Origin: an uncultured Bacilli bacterium
Lineage (GTDB): Bacteria > Bacillota_I > Bacilli_A > RF39 > UBA660
NCBI GenBank assembly: GCA_947625395.1
Contig: CANQOD010000005.1
Span: 1 to 18,774 of the forward strand
Direction of reading: 5' to 3'
DNA length: 18,774 nt
In this document: one piece after another, positions 1-7,197 of the stretch
Layout of the letters: each line of letters opens with the position of its first letter
Position numbering within the stretch: position 1 is the stretch's first letter
Position numbers and translations under genes: made by a program
Notes under the pieces: model-generated
Databases searched by the model: none
What the model was told of the DNA's origin: nothing
The model's input: the letters and a program-made list of their open reading frames with translations, nothing else

Positions 1-287
1 AAAGATAAACAGCGGCCAATGGTTCGCGCAATTTTAGAAACCAACTGCACATGTGTCATACGATGACTAATATGGTCATTACCAGGAGTTGTAAACACCT
101 GCGTCTTATCTGCATAACGCGTATAAGCCAAATCATAAATAATGCGGTCAATATCATGAAAGAAAGGTGTTCGAAAATCTTCTTGTTCCTCCACACAGCG
201 AACCGCCTCTAAACTTTTTCTAGCATAGGGACTTAAGTTTTCTTCCTTTTTTAAGAAATTTTTTCTTGCTTCTTCTAAGTACTTCAT
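1..287 (-). CDS. dGTPase-like HD-domain phosphohydrolase, N-terminal part (cut by window edge)
   Basis: The 95 visible codons give the N-terminus of a deoxyguanosinetriphosphate triphosphohydrolase-like HD protein. Visible marks are DFRTPFFHDIDRII, then YADKTQVF, then NDHISHRMTH, which match the family pattern R-x-x-F-x-x-D-x-x-R-I, K-T-Q-V-F and the first His of the HD signature (R-x-T-H). Members hydrolyse dNTPs to deoxynucleoside plus triphosphate, or act on related nucleotides; the substrate here cannot be told. The start ATG (287-285) overlaps the TAA stop of the upstream U32 gene by one base (TAATG), so translation is probably coupled and this is the fifth gene of the rbfA operon. The second half of the HD site lies outside the window. 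Family assignment is firm, exact substrate is not. Confidence 0.85.
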   Translation of the reverse strand, partial: MKYLEEARKNFLKKEENLSPYARKSLEAVRCVEEQEDFRTPFFHDIDRIIYDLAYTRYADKTQVFTTPGNDHISHRMTHVQLVSKIARTIGRCLS

Positions 288-1522
288 TACACCGTATCCT
301 CTTTTCTCGTTTCTATTTTAATCTTTTTTGTATCATTTGTAAAATGGGAGGGCGTCACTTTTCGAATCATCGAATACGCAGGAACAGGAATTGGAAACGG
401 AAGAGCAAGAACTTGTTCAGGATGCCGTGCTACTTCTAATTGATTTCCCTTTTCATCATAAATCTCTTGAATTTCAAACGGATAAACATCCCCTGATGGT
501 GTAAATAACTCGACTTGGTCACCTCGTTTAAAATAATTTCGTTCCTTGAGGATGACCCTTTTTTGTGCTTGATTATAATCAATGACTTGCCCTAAATATT
601 CTTGATTCGAGATTTCTTGTCTTCCTGTATAATATTGGTCCTTTTCGTCTGCTTCATGAAATAAATATTGTGTCGTACTCTCTCGATTAGAAACACGTGC
701 TAAGACTTCCTGCGCTTTTTGTTCTAAGGCCTTATCTAACGTTCCAAATGTAAAAGCATCGATGATTTTGCGATAAGTTCCAATGACAGTTGCTAGATAA
801 TATAAGGACCGCATACGACCTTCTACTTTAAAACTTTTTACGCCAATGCGAATCAGCTCTTGAATAGAAGTGGACAGATTCAAATCTTTTGTTGCCATAG
901 TAAATTTCTGTTTTTCTAAAGCTTCAAAGGAAAAACGACATACTTGACTACAGCCGCCTCGATTGGGGTCACGATTGGTTACATAGCTAGATAAGGCACA
1001 GCGACCACTATAGCAAGTACACATTGCGCCATGGATAAAAACTTCTACCTCTAGATGCGTTGCTTGAATTATTTCTTCAATTTCTTGCAGAGAAAGCTCT
1101 CTTGCTAACACAATTCGAGAAGCTCCTAATTCTTTATAAAATAAAGTTTCTTCTTGATTGGTAATCGAATTTTGCGTACTAACATGAATCTCGATTTGAG
1201 GATAGTGCTTGTGAAGATAGTCAATCAAATATAAATCACTGACAATCATCGCATCAATGCCACAAGAGACCACCTTGGCAATATATTGTTCCATCTCGAT
1301 TCGGTCTTCATCATGAAAAACAATGTTGGCTGTTAAATAAACTTTTTTTCCTAAGCGATGAGCAAATGCACACCCCTCTTTTAATTCTTCATCCGTAAAA
1401 TTGGTGGCATTGGCTCTTAAACTGAAACGTTCCCCGCCAACATAAACAGCATCTGCGCCATAAAGCAAATTGACTTTTAAGCGTTCCAAATCTCCAGCAG
1501 GAGCAAGTAATTCTACTTTCAT
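287..1522 (-). CDS. trhP2: U32-family tRNA hydroxylation protein, TrhP2/YrrO type
   Basis: This 411-residue protein starts MKVELLAPAGDLERLK, the classic N-terminus of U32 'peptidase' proteins. Its cysteine cluster (Cys168, 170, 175, 191, 195, within GAMCTCYSGRC and GGCSQVC) matches the iron-sulfur region of this family, followed by the MATKDLNLS and KVEGRMRS motifs. Established work on the family (E. coli TrhP, B. subtilis YrrN/YrrO) assigns prephenate-dependent hydroxylation of U34 in tRNA, the first step to mo5U/cmo5U. The C-terminal ~80 residues form a beta-rich add-on, as in YrrO. A strong AAAGGAGGG (1528-1536) sits 5 nt before the ATG. It lies 17 nt downstream of a second, cysteine-poor U32 gene, the same pairing as yrrN-yrrO in Bacillus. 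The older label 'collagenase-like protease' is less likely. The function is inferred from the family. Confidence 0.88.
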   Translation of the reverse strand: MKVELLAPAGDLERLKVNLLYGADAVYVGGERFSLRANATNFTDEELKEGCAFAHRLGKKVYLTANIVFHDEDRIEMEQYIAKVVSCGIDAMIVSDLYLIDYLHKHYPQIEIHVSTQNSITNQEETLFYKELGASRIVLARELSLQEIEEIIQATHLEVEVFIHGAMCTCYSGRCALSSYVTNRDPNRGGCSQVCRFSFEALEKQKFTMATKDLNLSTSIQELIRIGVKSFKVEGRMRSLYYLATVIGTYRKIIDAFTFGTLDKALEQKAQEVLARVSNRESTTQYLFHEADEKDQYYTGRQEISNQEYLGQVIDYNQAQKRVILKERNYFKRGDQVELFTPSGDVYPFEIQEIYDEKGNQLEVARHPEQVLALPFPIPVPAYSMIRKVTPSHFTNDTKKIKIETRKEDTV

Positions 1523-1527
1523 AGGAA

Positions 1528-1536
1528 CCCTCCTTT
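1528..1536 (-). promoter_or_regulatory. Strong ribosome binding site of the trhP2 gene
   Basis: On the minus strand AAAGGAGGG lies 5 nt before the ATG at 1522. It is the strongest Shine-Dalgarno match in this operon, whereas the preceding gene starts at a GTG with only a weak GAAGTGAG-like site. This suggests higher expression of the second U32 subunit. Confidence 0.7.
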
Positions 1537-1539
1537 CTT

Positions 1540-2391
1540 TTATTTTTTGACCTTAAATACCGTCTTACGAGCAAAAAAGCCTGTATTTCTTCCTAATAAA
1601 TTACCTATCTTTTCAGTTCGAATGGCATTTTCTTTTTCCTTTTTATAAATATCTAAAATTTGTAGAACCGTCTTTTCCTCTAAATCTTCTTGTTTGATAA
1701 TCCCGTAAGTGATATTGCATTGTTCTAGTGCTTCATAAAAATAAGTAGCATTCAATCTCTTTCCATAAAGAAGACTCGTTCCTTTTTCAGTTTCATGAAG
1801 AAAAAATGGCATTTGCGTAGAGTCTTCATGCACCAACAGGTCTTTTTTCTTTTCTTTTCCTAGACTTTTATAAAAATTGGATAGTAATTTTCTTCGTGAA
1901 TAGCCAGCAGGTGGATAGCCAATCAAGAGTTGAAAGAATTGAAAGGAAGTCTTGGTGATGGCTTCTACTTCAGAAAGCGTAATTTCATTGGCCAGCACCC
2001 CACCCGTGATTCCCTTTTCTTTTAAAAACTCTACACTCATTCGATTCGTCAACATATGTGTTTGATGGAAAAAGAGGGGCACTTGACAGTGATTCTTTTG
2101 ATGTAGGCGGTAAATCGCCCAATCATAGAAAAGAATACCATCGATTTGGTGCACATCTAACGTTTTTAAAATAGCTTCTACTTCCTTTAAATCTCGATTC
2201 AAAAGCATTTCATTCATGACCACAAACAAACGTGTTTTTGGATATTGTTTTCTCAAGTTTAAAATCGCATCAAGAGAATAACTCCCGTCGTAATCTGCTG
2301 AAAAATGAGCAAGTGGTAATAAAAAGCCATCTGCCCCATGGACGATATAAGTTCCAAGATTCTCTTGATTTGTTTGGACCAATAATTTCAC
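1540..2391 (-). CDS. trhP1: U32-family protein lacking the cysteine cluster, TrhP1/YrrN type
   Basis: This 283-residue protein has the U32 barrel layout: GADGFLLPLAHFSADYDGSYSL at the N-terminus corresponds to GADAVYVGGERFSLR of the next gene. Where that partner has GAMCTCYSGRCALSSY, this one has IGYPPAGYSRRKLLSNF, so the cysteines are gone. Such short, degenerate partners are known as YrrN in Bacilli, where YrrN and YrrO are both connected to tRNA U34 hydroxylation. It probably works as a partner subunit and not as a cluster-binding enzyme (inference). The start codon is GTG (2391-2389) and overlaps the TGA stop of truB by 4 nt (GTGA), indicating translational coupling. The C-terminus is Lys-rich (KTVFKVKK). 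It ends 17 nt before trhP2. Confidence 0.72.
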   Translation of the reverse strand: MKLLVQTNQENLGTYIVHGADGFLLPLAHFSADYDGSYSLDAILNLRKQYPKTRLFVVMNEMLLNRDLKEVEAILKTLDVHQIDGILFYDWAIYRLHQKNHCQVPLFFHQTHMLTNRMSVEFLKEKGITGGVLANEITLSEVEAITKTSFQFFQLLIGYPPAGYSRRKLLSNFYKSLGKEKKKDLLVHEDSTQMPFFLHETEKGTSLLYGKRLNATYFYEALEQCNITYGIIKQEDLEEKTVLQILDIYKKEKENAIRTEKIGNLLGRNTGFFARKTVFKVKK

Positions 2392-3239
2392 TTTTTCTCA
2401 CTTCCAATCATCTTCTCTACGCGTAATAAGTCATTCTCTTGGCGATAGATAGCTAAAGGTTCTTTTTGTTGATTTAAAAATAAAACTTGATGATATCCAC
2501 GACGATTTTCAAGCTTTCTTCCATGAAGAATCATTTGAGCAGTTTTATCATCTACAATTTCTGTAGGAAGTCCTAAGACTTCTTCTAAGCGAGGGCCTTG
2601 ATATGCTTGCGTTAATTCTTCAAGTCGAATCGCATCTTCCAAACAAAAGGCACCTTGCTTGGTTCTTGTCAGTGCACTCATTGTAAACAAATGATGACAA
2701 GCAAGTCCTAAATCACGAATAAGACTTCGGATATACGTTCCTTTGGATACAAGAGCTTTAAATGTAAACTGTCGTTCTTGAACATCTAATAATTCTAAAT
2801 GATAAAGATGGACTTCTTTTTTTGGAAGTTCAACTGGTTCTTGTCTTCTTGCATATTGATAGAGTTTCTTTCCTTTCACTTTCACTGCAGAATAAAGAGG
2901 AACTTCTTGCTGATAATCTCTTGGAAAAGTCGCAAATACGGTTTCAAGTTCTTCTTTGGTGGGCACAGTATCTTCTCTTTGAATGATTTTTCCCTCAATA
3001 TCTAATGTATCTGTTAGATATCCCATTTCAACTGTCGCAACATATTCTTTTTGGGTGGCCATAAAAAAATCATTTAATTTCGTATATTGGCCTGTTAAAA
3101 GGACTAAAACACCTGTTGCTAAGGGGTCCAAAGTTCCTGTATGGCCAATCTTTCGAATGCCTAATTTTTGAGAAGCAAGATTAACAACATCTCTTGATGT
3201 CATTCCCTTCTCTTTATTCATTATAATCACTTGATTCAT
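2388..3239 (-). CDS. truB: tRNA pseudouridine(55) synthase TruB
   Basis: This 283-residue protein isomerises U55 in the T-loop of most tRNAs to pseudouridine in the cytoplasm. The N-terminus (MNQVIIMNKEKGMTS) matches the usual IxNKPxGxTS start. The catalytic-Asp motif is fully present as GHTGTLDPLATGVL (around residues 33-46), followed by KEYVATVEMGYLTDTLD and the RSLIRDLG motif. The C-terminal ~70 residues are the short TruB C-terminal/PUA-like part, typical for Firmicutes length. The first ATG is chosen because it fits family N-termini, although the ribosome site is weak (GAGAGATGATAAG). It follows rbfA by 50 nt, the common rbfA-truB order of the nusA-infB-rbfA-truB region, but infB is not upstream here. 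Its stop overlaps the next gene's GTG. Confidence 0.97.
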   Translation of the reverse strand: MNQVIIMNKEKGMTSRDVVNLASQKLGIRKIGHTGTLDPLATGVLVLLTGQYTKLNDFFMATQKEYVATVEMGYLTDTLDIEGKIIQREDTVPTKEELETVFATFPRDYQQEVPLYSAVKVKGKKLYQYARRQEPVELPKKEVHLYHLELLDVQERQFTFKALVSKGTYIRSLIRDLGLACHHLFTMSALTRTKQGAFCLEDAIRLEELTQAYQGPRLEEVLGLPTEIVDDKTAQMILHGRKLENRRGYHQVLFLNQQKEPLAIYRQENDLLRVEKMIGSEKK

Positions 3240-3289
3240 CTTATCATCTCTCTTTTTAAAAGAAAAATAAAAAACAGGCCATCTGCTTC

Positions 3290-3637
3290 TTACTTTTTTT
3301 CCTCATGTAATTTTTCAATGACTTCTTCAATTCTTTTTCCATATGCAATGGAAGTATCATAAACAAATTTCAATTCCGGGGTATGTCTAATTTCTACCAT
3401 TTCACTCAGCTTTCCTCGAATAAAAGATGAAGCGCCATTTAAAGCTTCTAATGTTGAATCAATTTTTGTTTGGTCAAGCACAGTAAAATAAACTTTCGCA
3501 TAGCTCAAATCATTTGTAATCTCTACATCCGTAATCGTTACAAAATGAATCTCTTCATCTTTGATTTCTTCCATCAAAATTTCACTGATTGCACGCACAA
3601 ATTCTTTATTGTATCTTTCTAACTTTATGGTATTCAT
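3290..3637 (-). CDS. rbfA: 30S ribosome-binding factor RbfA
   Basis: This is a 115-residue KH-fold protein that binds immature 30S subunits and supports 16S rRNA 5'-end maturation and cold growth. The sequence has the family shape: LERYNKEFVRAISEILMEEI, then VTITDVEITNDLSYAKVYFTVLD, and the C-terminal RHTPELKFVYDTSIAYGKRIEEVI with the usual PEL-F..D.S...g.rI pattern. A GTG nine bases upstream (3646) would extend the frame, but it sits inside the ribosome binding site (GAGGTGGGG at 3641-3649), so the ATG at 3637 is the likely start, giving normal length. It is the first gene of the minus operon rbfA-truB-trhP1-trhP2-HD hydrolase and is divergent from the large plus-strand gene. Confidence 0.95.
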   Translation of the reverse strand: MNTIKLERYNKEFVRAISEILMEEIKDEEIHFVTITDVEITNDLSYAKVYFTVLDQTKIDSTLEALNGASSFIRGKLSEMVEIRHTPELKFVYDTSIAYGKRIEEVIEKLHEEKK

Positions 3638-3655
3638 CTTCCCCACCTCGCCTGT

Positions 3656-3684
3656 AGTATATCATAGAAACCAATAAATGAAAA
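3656..3684 (-). promoter_or_regulatory. Possible promoter of the rbfA-truB-trhP operon
   Basis: On the minus strand a TATACT -10 box (3661-3656) is preceded, after 17 nt, by TTTTCA (3684-3679), which matches TTGACA at four of six positions. The start point would be close to the ribosome site of rbfA, giving a leader of only about 10-15 nt. The -35 is weak, so this is tentative. It lies back to back with a much better plus-strand promoter. Confidence 0.4.
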
Positions 3685-3694
3685 GATAAACTTC

Positions 3695-3723
3695 TTGCCA
3701 AGGCTTTGAAAACACTTTATAAT
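3695..3723 (+). promoter_or_regulatory. Promoter of the 1137-residue sigma-like repeat protein
   Basis: TTGCCA (3695-3700), a 17-nt spacer and a perfect TATAAT (3718-3723) lie 25 nt before the chosen ATG at 3749. Both boxes are near the vegetative sigma-A consensus, so the gene is probably well transcribed in growth. No operator-like inverted repeat is evident around it. Confidence 0.8.
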
Positions 3724-3748
3724 AGAAAGGCGACAAGAGGTGTTTTTT

Positions 3749-6700
3749 ATGCAAAGAGATATTGAACAAATCAAAGCAATTCGAAATGGCACAAAAGAAG
3801 AACAAAACGAGTTTTTAAAGCAAATCATGAAACCCATGAAAAAAACGCTTCATTCTTATTCGTTTCTTCCTCATGTGCAACAAGTCATCACCGACTGTTT
3901 TCAGGATTGCTTAGCGTCTTATCAAGAAGAAACACCTGCACTGTTCGCTTCTTATTTTTCAAAAAATATTTATAAAACGCTACAGAATACAACTGAAGAA
4001 TATAAAGCGAAAAAGAATATTTCCCTTTCCAATGACATGTTGCGTTATCTATCATGCCTTTTAATTCCTTTTGAAAATACCTACTTAAACAGAATGGAAA
4101 TCATCGATATATTAGGGACTTATAAAACCGTTTTCCTAGCAGATGAATTGGCTGAACTTAAAAAGTGGAATCCAACGGCTCTTACACAAGGCTTTCCTAA
4201 TTTTCATGTCCTTGAAAAAGACAAGAGAAATCAGCAACGAGGCTTGTATCAAGCAGCCCAAAATAAAACCGTTTTAAATGAGAATGAAATCAAACTGTTA
4301 AAACTCTATTTAGGAATTGAGGATGATTTATGTAAAGACATCGAAGAGATTGCCAAGCAAGAAAAGAAGACAGTAAGTACCGTCCAATTTCTTTTACAAT
4401 CTGCCTTTAAAAAACTAGAAAAGTATGAAGACGTGAAAAAGAACTTTTTTAGTGAATATCCAAACTGTAAAGAAATCTATGCCATACGAAAAAAAGGAAT
4501 TATTTCCACCACAGCTCATCCTACTTCAAAAGAAAAAAGCGTCCAAAAAACAAAACAAAAACAGGAAAAAGAAGAAAAAAAGAGCCCATCAAAACAAGAA
4601 ATCATCTTAGTCAAACAAGAAGAACAAGAGAAAAAAGAGGCCAAATTATATGATTTTTTAAAATGGCAATTAAATCGTTCTGTGGATGGACATTACGCAT
4701 CCTCTATTGCTTGTGCGAAAAATTTTCATGTATCCACAAAAACAATTCAAGCACGACTAGCGCAATGTAAACAGCTTCTTGAAACCAATGAGTCATTTCA
4801 TCAAAGAATGGTCGCCATGATTCCTATGTTTGATGCTTTATGGGCCGACTTTCTTGACAGTAGAACGGTAAATTCTTTTTCTAAGATACAAACAGAAATT
4901 ATCAAACTTCAACACTATCAAGACCAAAATGGCAAAGTCTATACGAGGACATACAAAAAAATTGCGGCACTCTTATCAGAAAAGTTTCCGATTCCTTATA
5001 CAGAAGAGTTTGTCAGAAAACAAATTAACAACATTCGTAGCAAAAAAAGACATCAACCCGCTTTACAGGAAGAAATACTTGCTTTACAAAAGGAAATGGA
5101 AATTGTTTCCATTGATTCTAATGATAAAAAGAAGAAACTAAGGAAAAATGACCCTTTTGAACAGAAGATTTTACCTCTTTTAAAAACTGCACTTTGTCAA
5201 GACGAAGATGGCTATTATCCACATAAAAGCCAGTTAGCAGAACAATATCATCTATCAGCTATCACTGTTGGTCATTATTTCAATCGCATCTCTATGCTTC
5301 TCAATCAACCAGAATATCATGAAAAATTAACGCAAGAGATTCAAAACTTTGATGTGTTATGGCAAGACTACATAGACCATACGCAAAATCAAAAGAAACT
5401 AGAAATCATCAATTTATTATTTGTTGAAAATGCACAAGGAACATTCGAAAGAAGAACCAACCAACAAATTGCACAATTACTTTCTAAAAATGGATTGCAC
5501 TTTTCTGAAAATTATGTCCAAAAAGAATGTCATAAAATTTATTTTCTACTTCTGAAAAACAAAGAAATCAGCCAGTTCTTTCAACAAAAGTATCCAGCCA
5601 TTCCTTTCTATCAAGTCAAAGAAAAAAGAAAAATCGAATCTCCGTCTTACCACCAGGAAAAAACAGAAAAACAAAAGATACAAAAGGTAGAACCACAAAC
5701 CAAACAAAGAGAAGAATTTGATTGTGCATTTTTAACAATCTTATTAAAACAGGATGAACATGGTTCCTTTAAATCCCTCTTGGAAGCTGGAAAAGAACTG
5801 CATCTTCATCGTGGAAACAGTTCAAAATATTTCAAACAAATTGCGGAGAAATTACAAGACGAAGCATACTTAGCAAAAATGGAAGAACAAATCCCTCATT
5901 TTAAAACTTTATGGACATTCTATCGTGAAAATCATGGTTATTCTACCTTGAAGCCCATTCAAAAAAAGATTTTAAATGCCCTTTATTATCAAGATGAAAA
6001 TGAACAAATTGTAGAACGAACTCCACAAGAAATTGCCACGCTTATCTCAACAGATGTTCTTCATTTCGATGAAGTCTTTGTAGAAAAGGCCCTCGCATCC
6101 ATTCAACTTTTCTTTCAAAAAAATCCGGAAGAAAAGAAAAAGTTTCAAGAAGAACAACCTCATTATAACTTTACTTATATTCAACGTGTCAATATACGAA
6201 GACAAAGACATCAAACACCTACGGAAAAAGATTTAAAACTTTTAAAAGTGCTATTACAACAAGATGAACATGGATTTTTGCCTTCTCAAACAGAAATCGG
6301 AAAAAAATTAGAGTGTACTATTGCCACAGTTTCTTTCAATATGAAAAATATTAAAAATTCTTTACAAAATGAATCTTACCATCAAGCTGTGCAAAATGAA
6401 ATAGAAAATTTCGACCTGTTGTGGCAGTTTTATCTAGATAGCATCAATTCCAAAACATTATCGAAAATGCAACAAACTATTTTAGAGAAAAGAAAAGCCC
6501 CTGAAGAATTTGGCAGAACAAAATATCGAAACAATCAAGAAGTCGCAGAAATGATTTCAAATGATGTGCTTCATTTTGATGAATACTATGTAACAAGACA
6601 ACTTCAAAGAATACATACTTTCAAAACGAAAGAAAACCGGAAGGCAGATGCTATCTCTCATTTATCTGGCAGAGAAGTTCATCTTTTAAAAGAAAGTCTT

Positions 6701-7162
6701 CAAGAGGCTCAACAAACGAAAACACCACCTTCTGCACTGCAACTCAATACAGTCAAAATCATTGAAAAGTTACAAAATCAAACCATACAACAAACTTTTC
6801 AATTAAACCATCCTAAAGTCATGAATGATTACTACATTTATTGGAATTATCAAGCGATTCCAAAAGAAGAAAAAACACCTTCTATGAAAGTTGCCCATTT
6901 CCATCTCAATGAATCTTACTTTAAAAATTTCATTGCCCTTTGTAACGAGCAGCAAAAAGCAGCCCTTTCTCTTCGATTGGGATATGCTGATTATCAAATT
7001 CATACCAGTCAAGAAGTGGCACAGCAAAGTGGACTCAGCATCAAAGAAGTCGAGCTATTAACAACGCTTTGTGTCAATGCCGGAAAGGACGCAATAGATG
7101 CAAATATCATTCGCCCAGCACTTCAAAAGTATAAAAAAGAAAAAGAAAGACCCATTTCCTGA
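3749..7162 (+). CDS. Large protein with sigma-region-4-like ends and four internal ~135-residue HTH-like repeats
   Basis: This is an unrecognised 1137-residue, highly charged soluble protein. Residues 1-75 look like a degraded sigma region 2 (RDIEQIKAIRNGTKEEQNEF...). Residues ~176-232 resemble sigma region 4 (LNENEIKLLKLYLGIEDD...IEEIAKQEKKTVSTVQFLL...AFKKLEKYE). A Lys/Glu/Gln-rich linker (~250-298) leads to four repeats at about 299-432, 470-605, 657-791 and 826-960. Each shows a QDEHG-like turn, a helix-turn-helix-like segment, IxxFDxLWxxFLD, then TxQEIAxLIS...LHFxExxV. Residues ~1055-1130 again resemble region 4 (QQKAALSLRLGYADYQ...SQEVAQQSGLSIKEVELL). The GTG at 3740 lies inside the ribosome site AAGAGGTG, so ATG 3749 is preferred. 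Its own promoter and terminator make it monocistronic. A DNA- or polymerase-binding regulator is inferred; no family is claimed. Composition resembles its neighbours. Confidence 0.85.
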   Translation: MQRDIEQIKAIRNGTKEEQNEFLKQIMKPMKKTLHSYSFLPHVQQVITDCFQDCLASYQEETPALFASYFSKNIYKTLQNTTEEYKAKKNISLSNDMLRYLSCLLIPFENTYLNRMEIIDILGTYKTVFLADELAELKKWNPTALTQGFPNFHVLEKDKRNQQRGLYQAAQNKTVLNENEIKLLKLYLGIEDDLCKDIEEIAKQEKKTVSTVQFLLQSAFKKLEKYEDVKKNFFSEYPNCKEIYAIRKKGIISTTAHPTSKEKSVQKTKQKQEKEEKKSPSKQEIILVKQEEQEKKEAKLYDFLKWQLNRSVDGHYASSIACAKNFHVSTKTIQARLAQCKQLLETNESFHQRMVAMIPMFDALWADFLDSRTVNSFSKIQTEIIKLQHYQDQNGKVYTRTYKKIAALLSEKFPIPYTEEFVRKQINNIRSKKRHQPALQEEILALQKEMEIVSIDSNDKKKKLRKNDPFEQKILPLLKTALCQDEDGYYPHKSQLAEQYHLSAITVGHYFNRISMLLNQPEYHEKLTQEIQNFDVLWQDYIDHTQNQKKLEIINLLFVENAQGTFERRTNQQIAQLLSKNGLHFSENYVQKECHKIYFLLLKNKEISQFFQQKYPAIPFYQVKEKRKIESPSYHQEKTEKQKIQKVEPQTKQREEFDCAFLTILLKQDEHGSFKSLLEAGKELHLHRGNSSKYFKQIAEKLQDEAYLAKMEEQIPHFKTLWTFYRENHGYSTLKPIQKKILNALYYQDENEQIVERTPQEIATLISTDVLHFDEVFVEKALASIQLFFQKNPEEKKKFQEEQPHYNFTYIQRVNIRRQRHQTPTEKDLKLLKVLLQQDEHGFLPSQTEIGKKLECTIATVSFNMKNIKNSLQNESYHQAVQNEIENFDLLWQFYLDSINSKTLSKMQQTILEKRKAPEEFGRTKYRNNQEVAEMISNDVLHFDEYYVTRQLQRIHTFKTKENRKADAISHLSGREVHLLKESLQEAQQTKTPPSALQLNTVKIIEKLQNQTIQQTFQLNHPKVMNDYYIYWNYQAIPKEEKTPSMKVAHFHLNESYFKNFIALCNEQQKAALSLRLGYADYQIHTSQEVAQQSGLSIKEVELLTTLCVNAGKDAIDANIIRPALQKYKKEKERPIS
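4643..6628 (+). repeat. Four diverged protein-level tandem repeats inside the large sigma-like gene
   Basis: Four related units begin at about 4643, 5156, 5717 and 6224, spaced 171, 187 and 169 codons. Shared landmarks in order are FLK..L.QDEHG (units 2-4 clearest), a short helix-turn-helix-like stretch, I-x-x-F-D-x-L-W-x-x-[FY]-[LI]-D, a Q-x-x-I-L helix, and a second half with T-x-Q-E-I-A-x-L-[IL]-S followed by LHFxExxVxK. The DNA of the units is too diverged for recent duplication. Similarity was judged by eye. Confidence 0.7.
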
Positions 7163-7169
7163 TGTCCAC

Positions 7170-7197
7170 AAAGGCATCCATCCATGTGTCTTTTTTT
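7170..7197 (+). terminator. Rho-independent terminator of the large plus-strand gene
   Basis: AAAGGCAT pairs with GTGTCTTT (8 bp with two G-U pairs, loop of 8) and is followed directly by seven T. It begins 8 nt after the TGA stop. Read on the minus strand, the wobble pairs become mismatches, so it probably serves the plus strand only, and its T-run abuts the stop codon of thrS. Confidence 0.75.
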
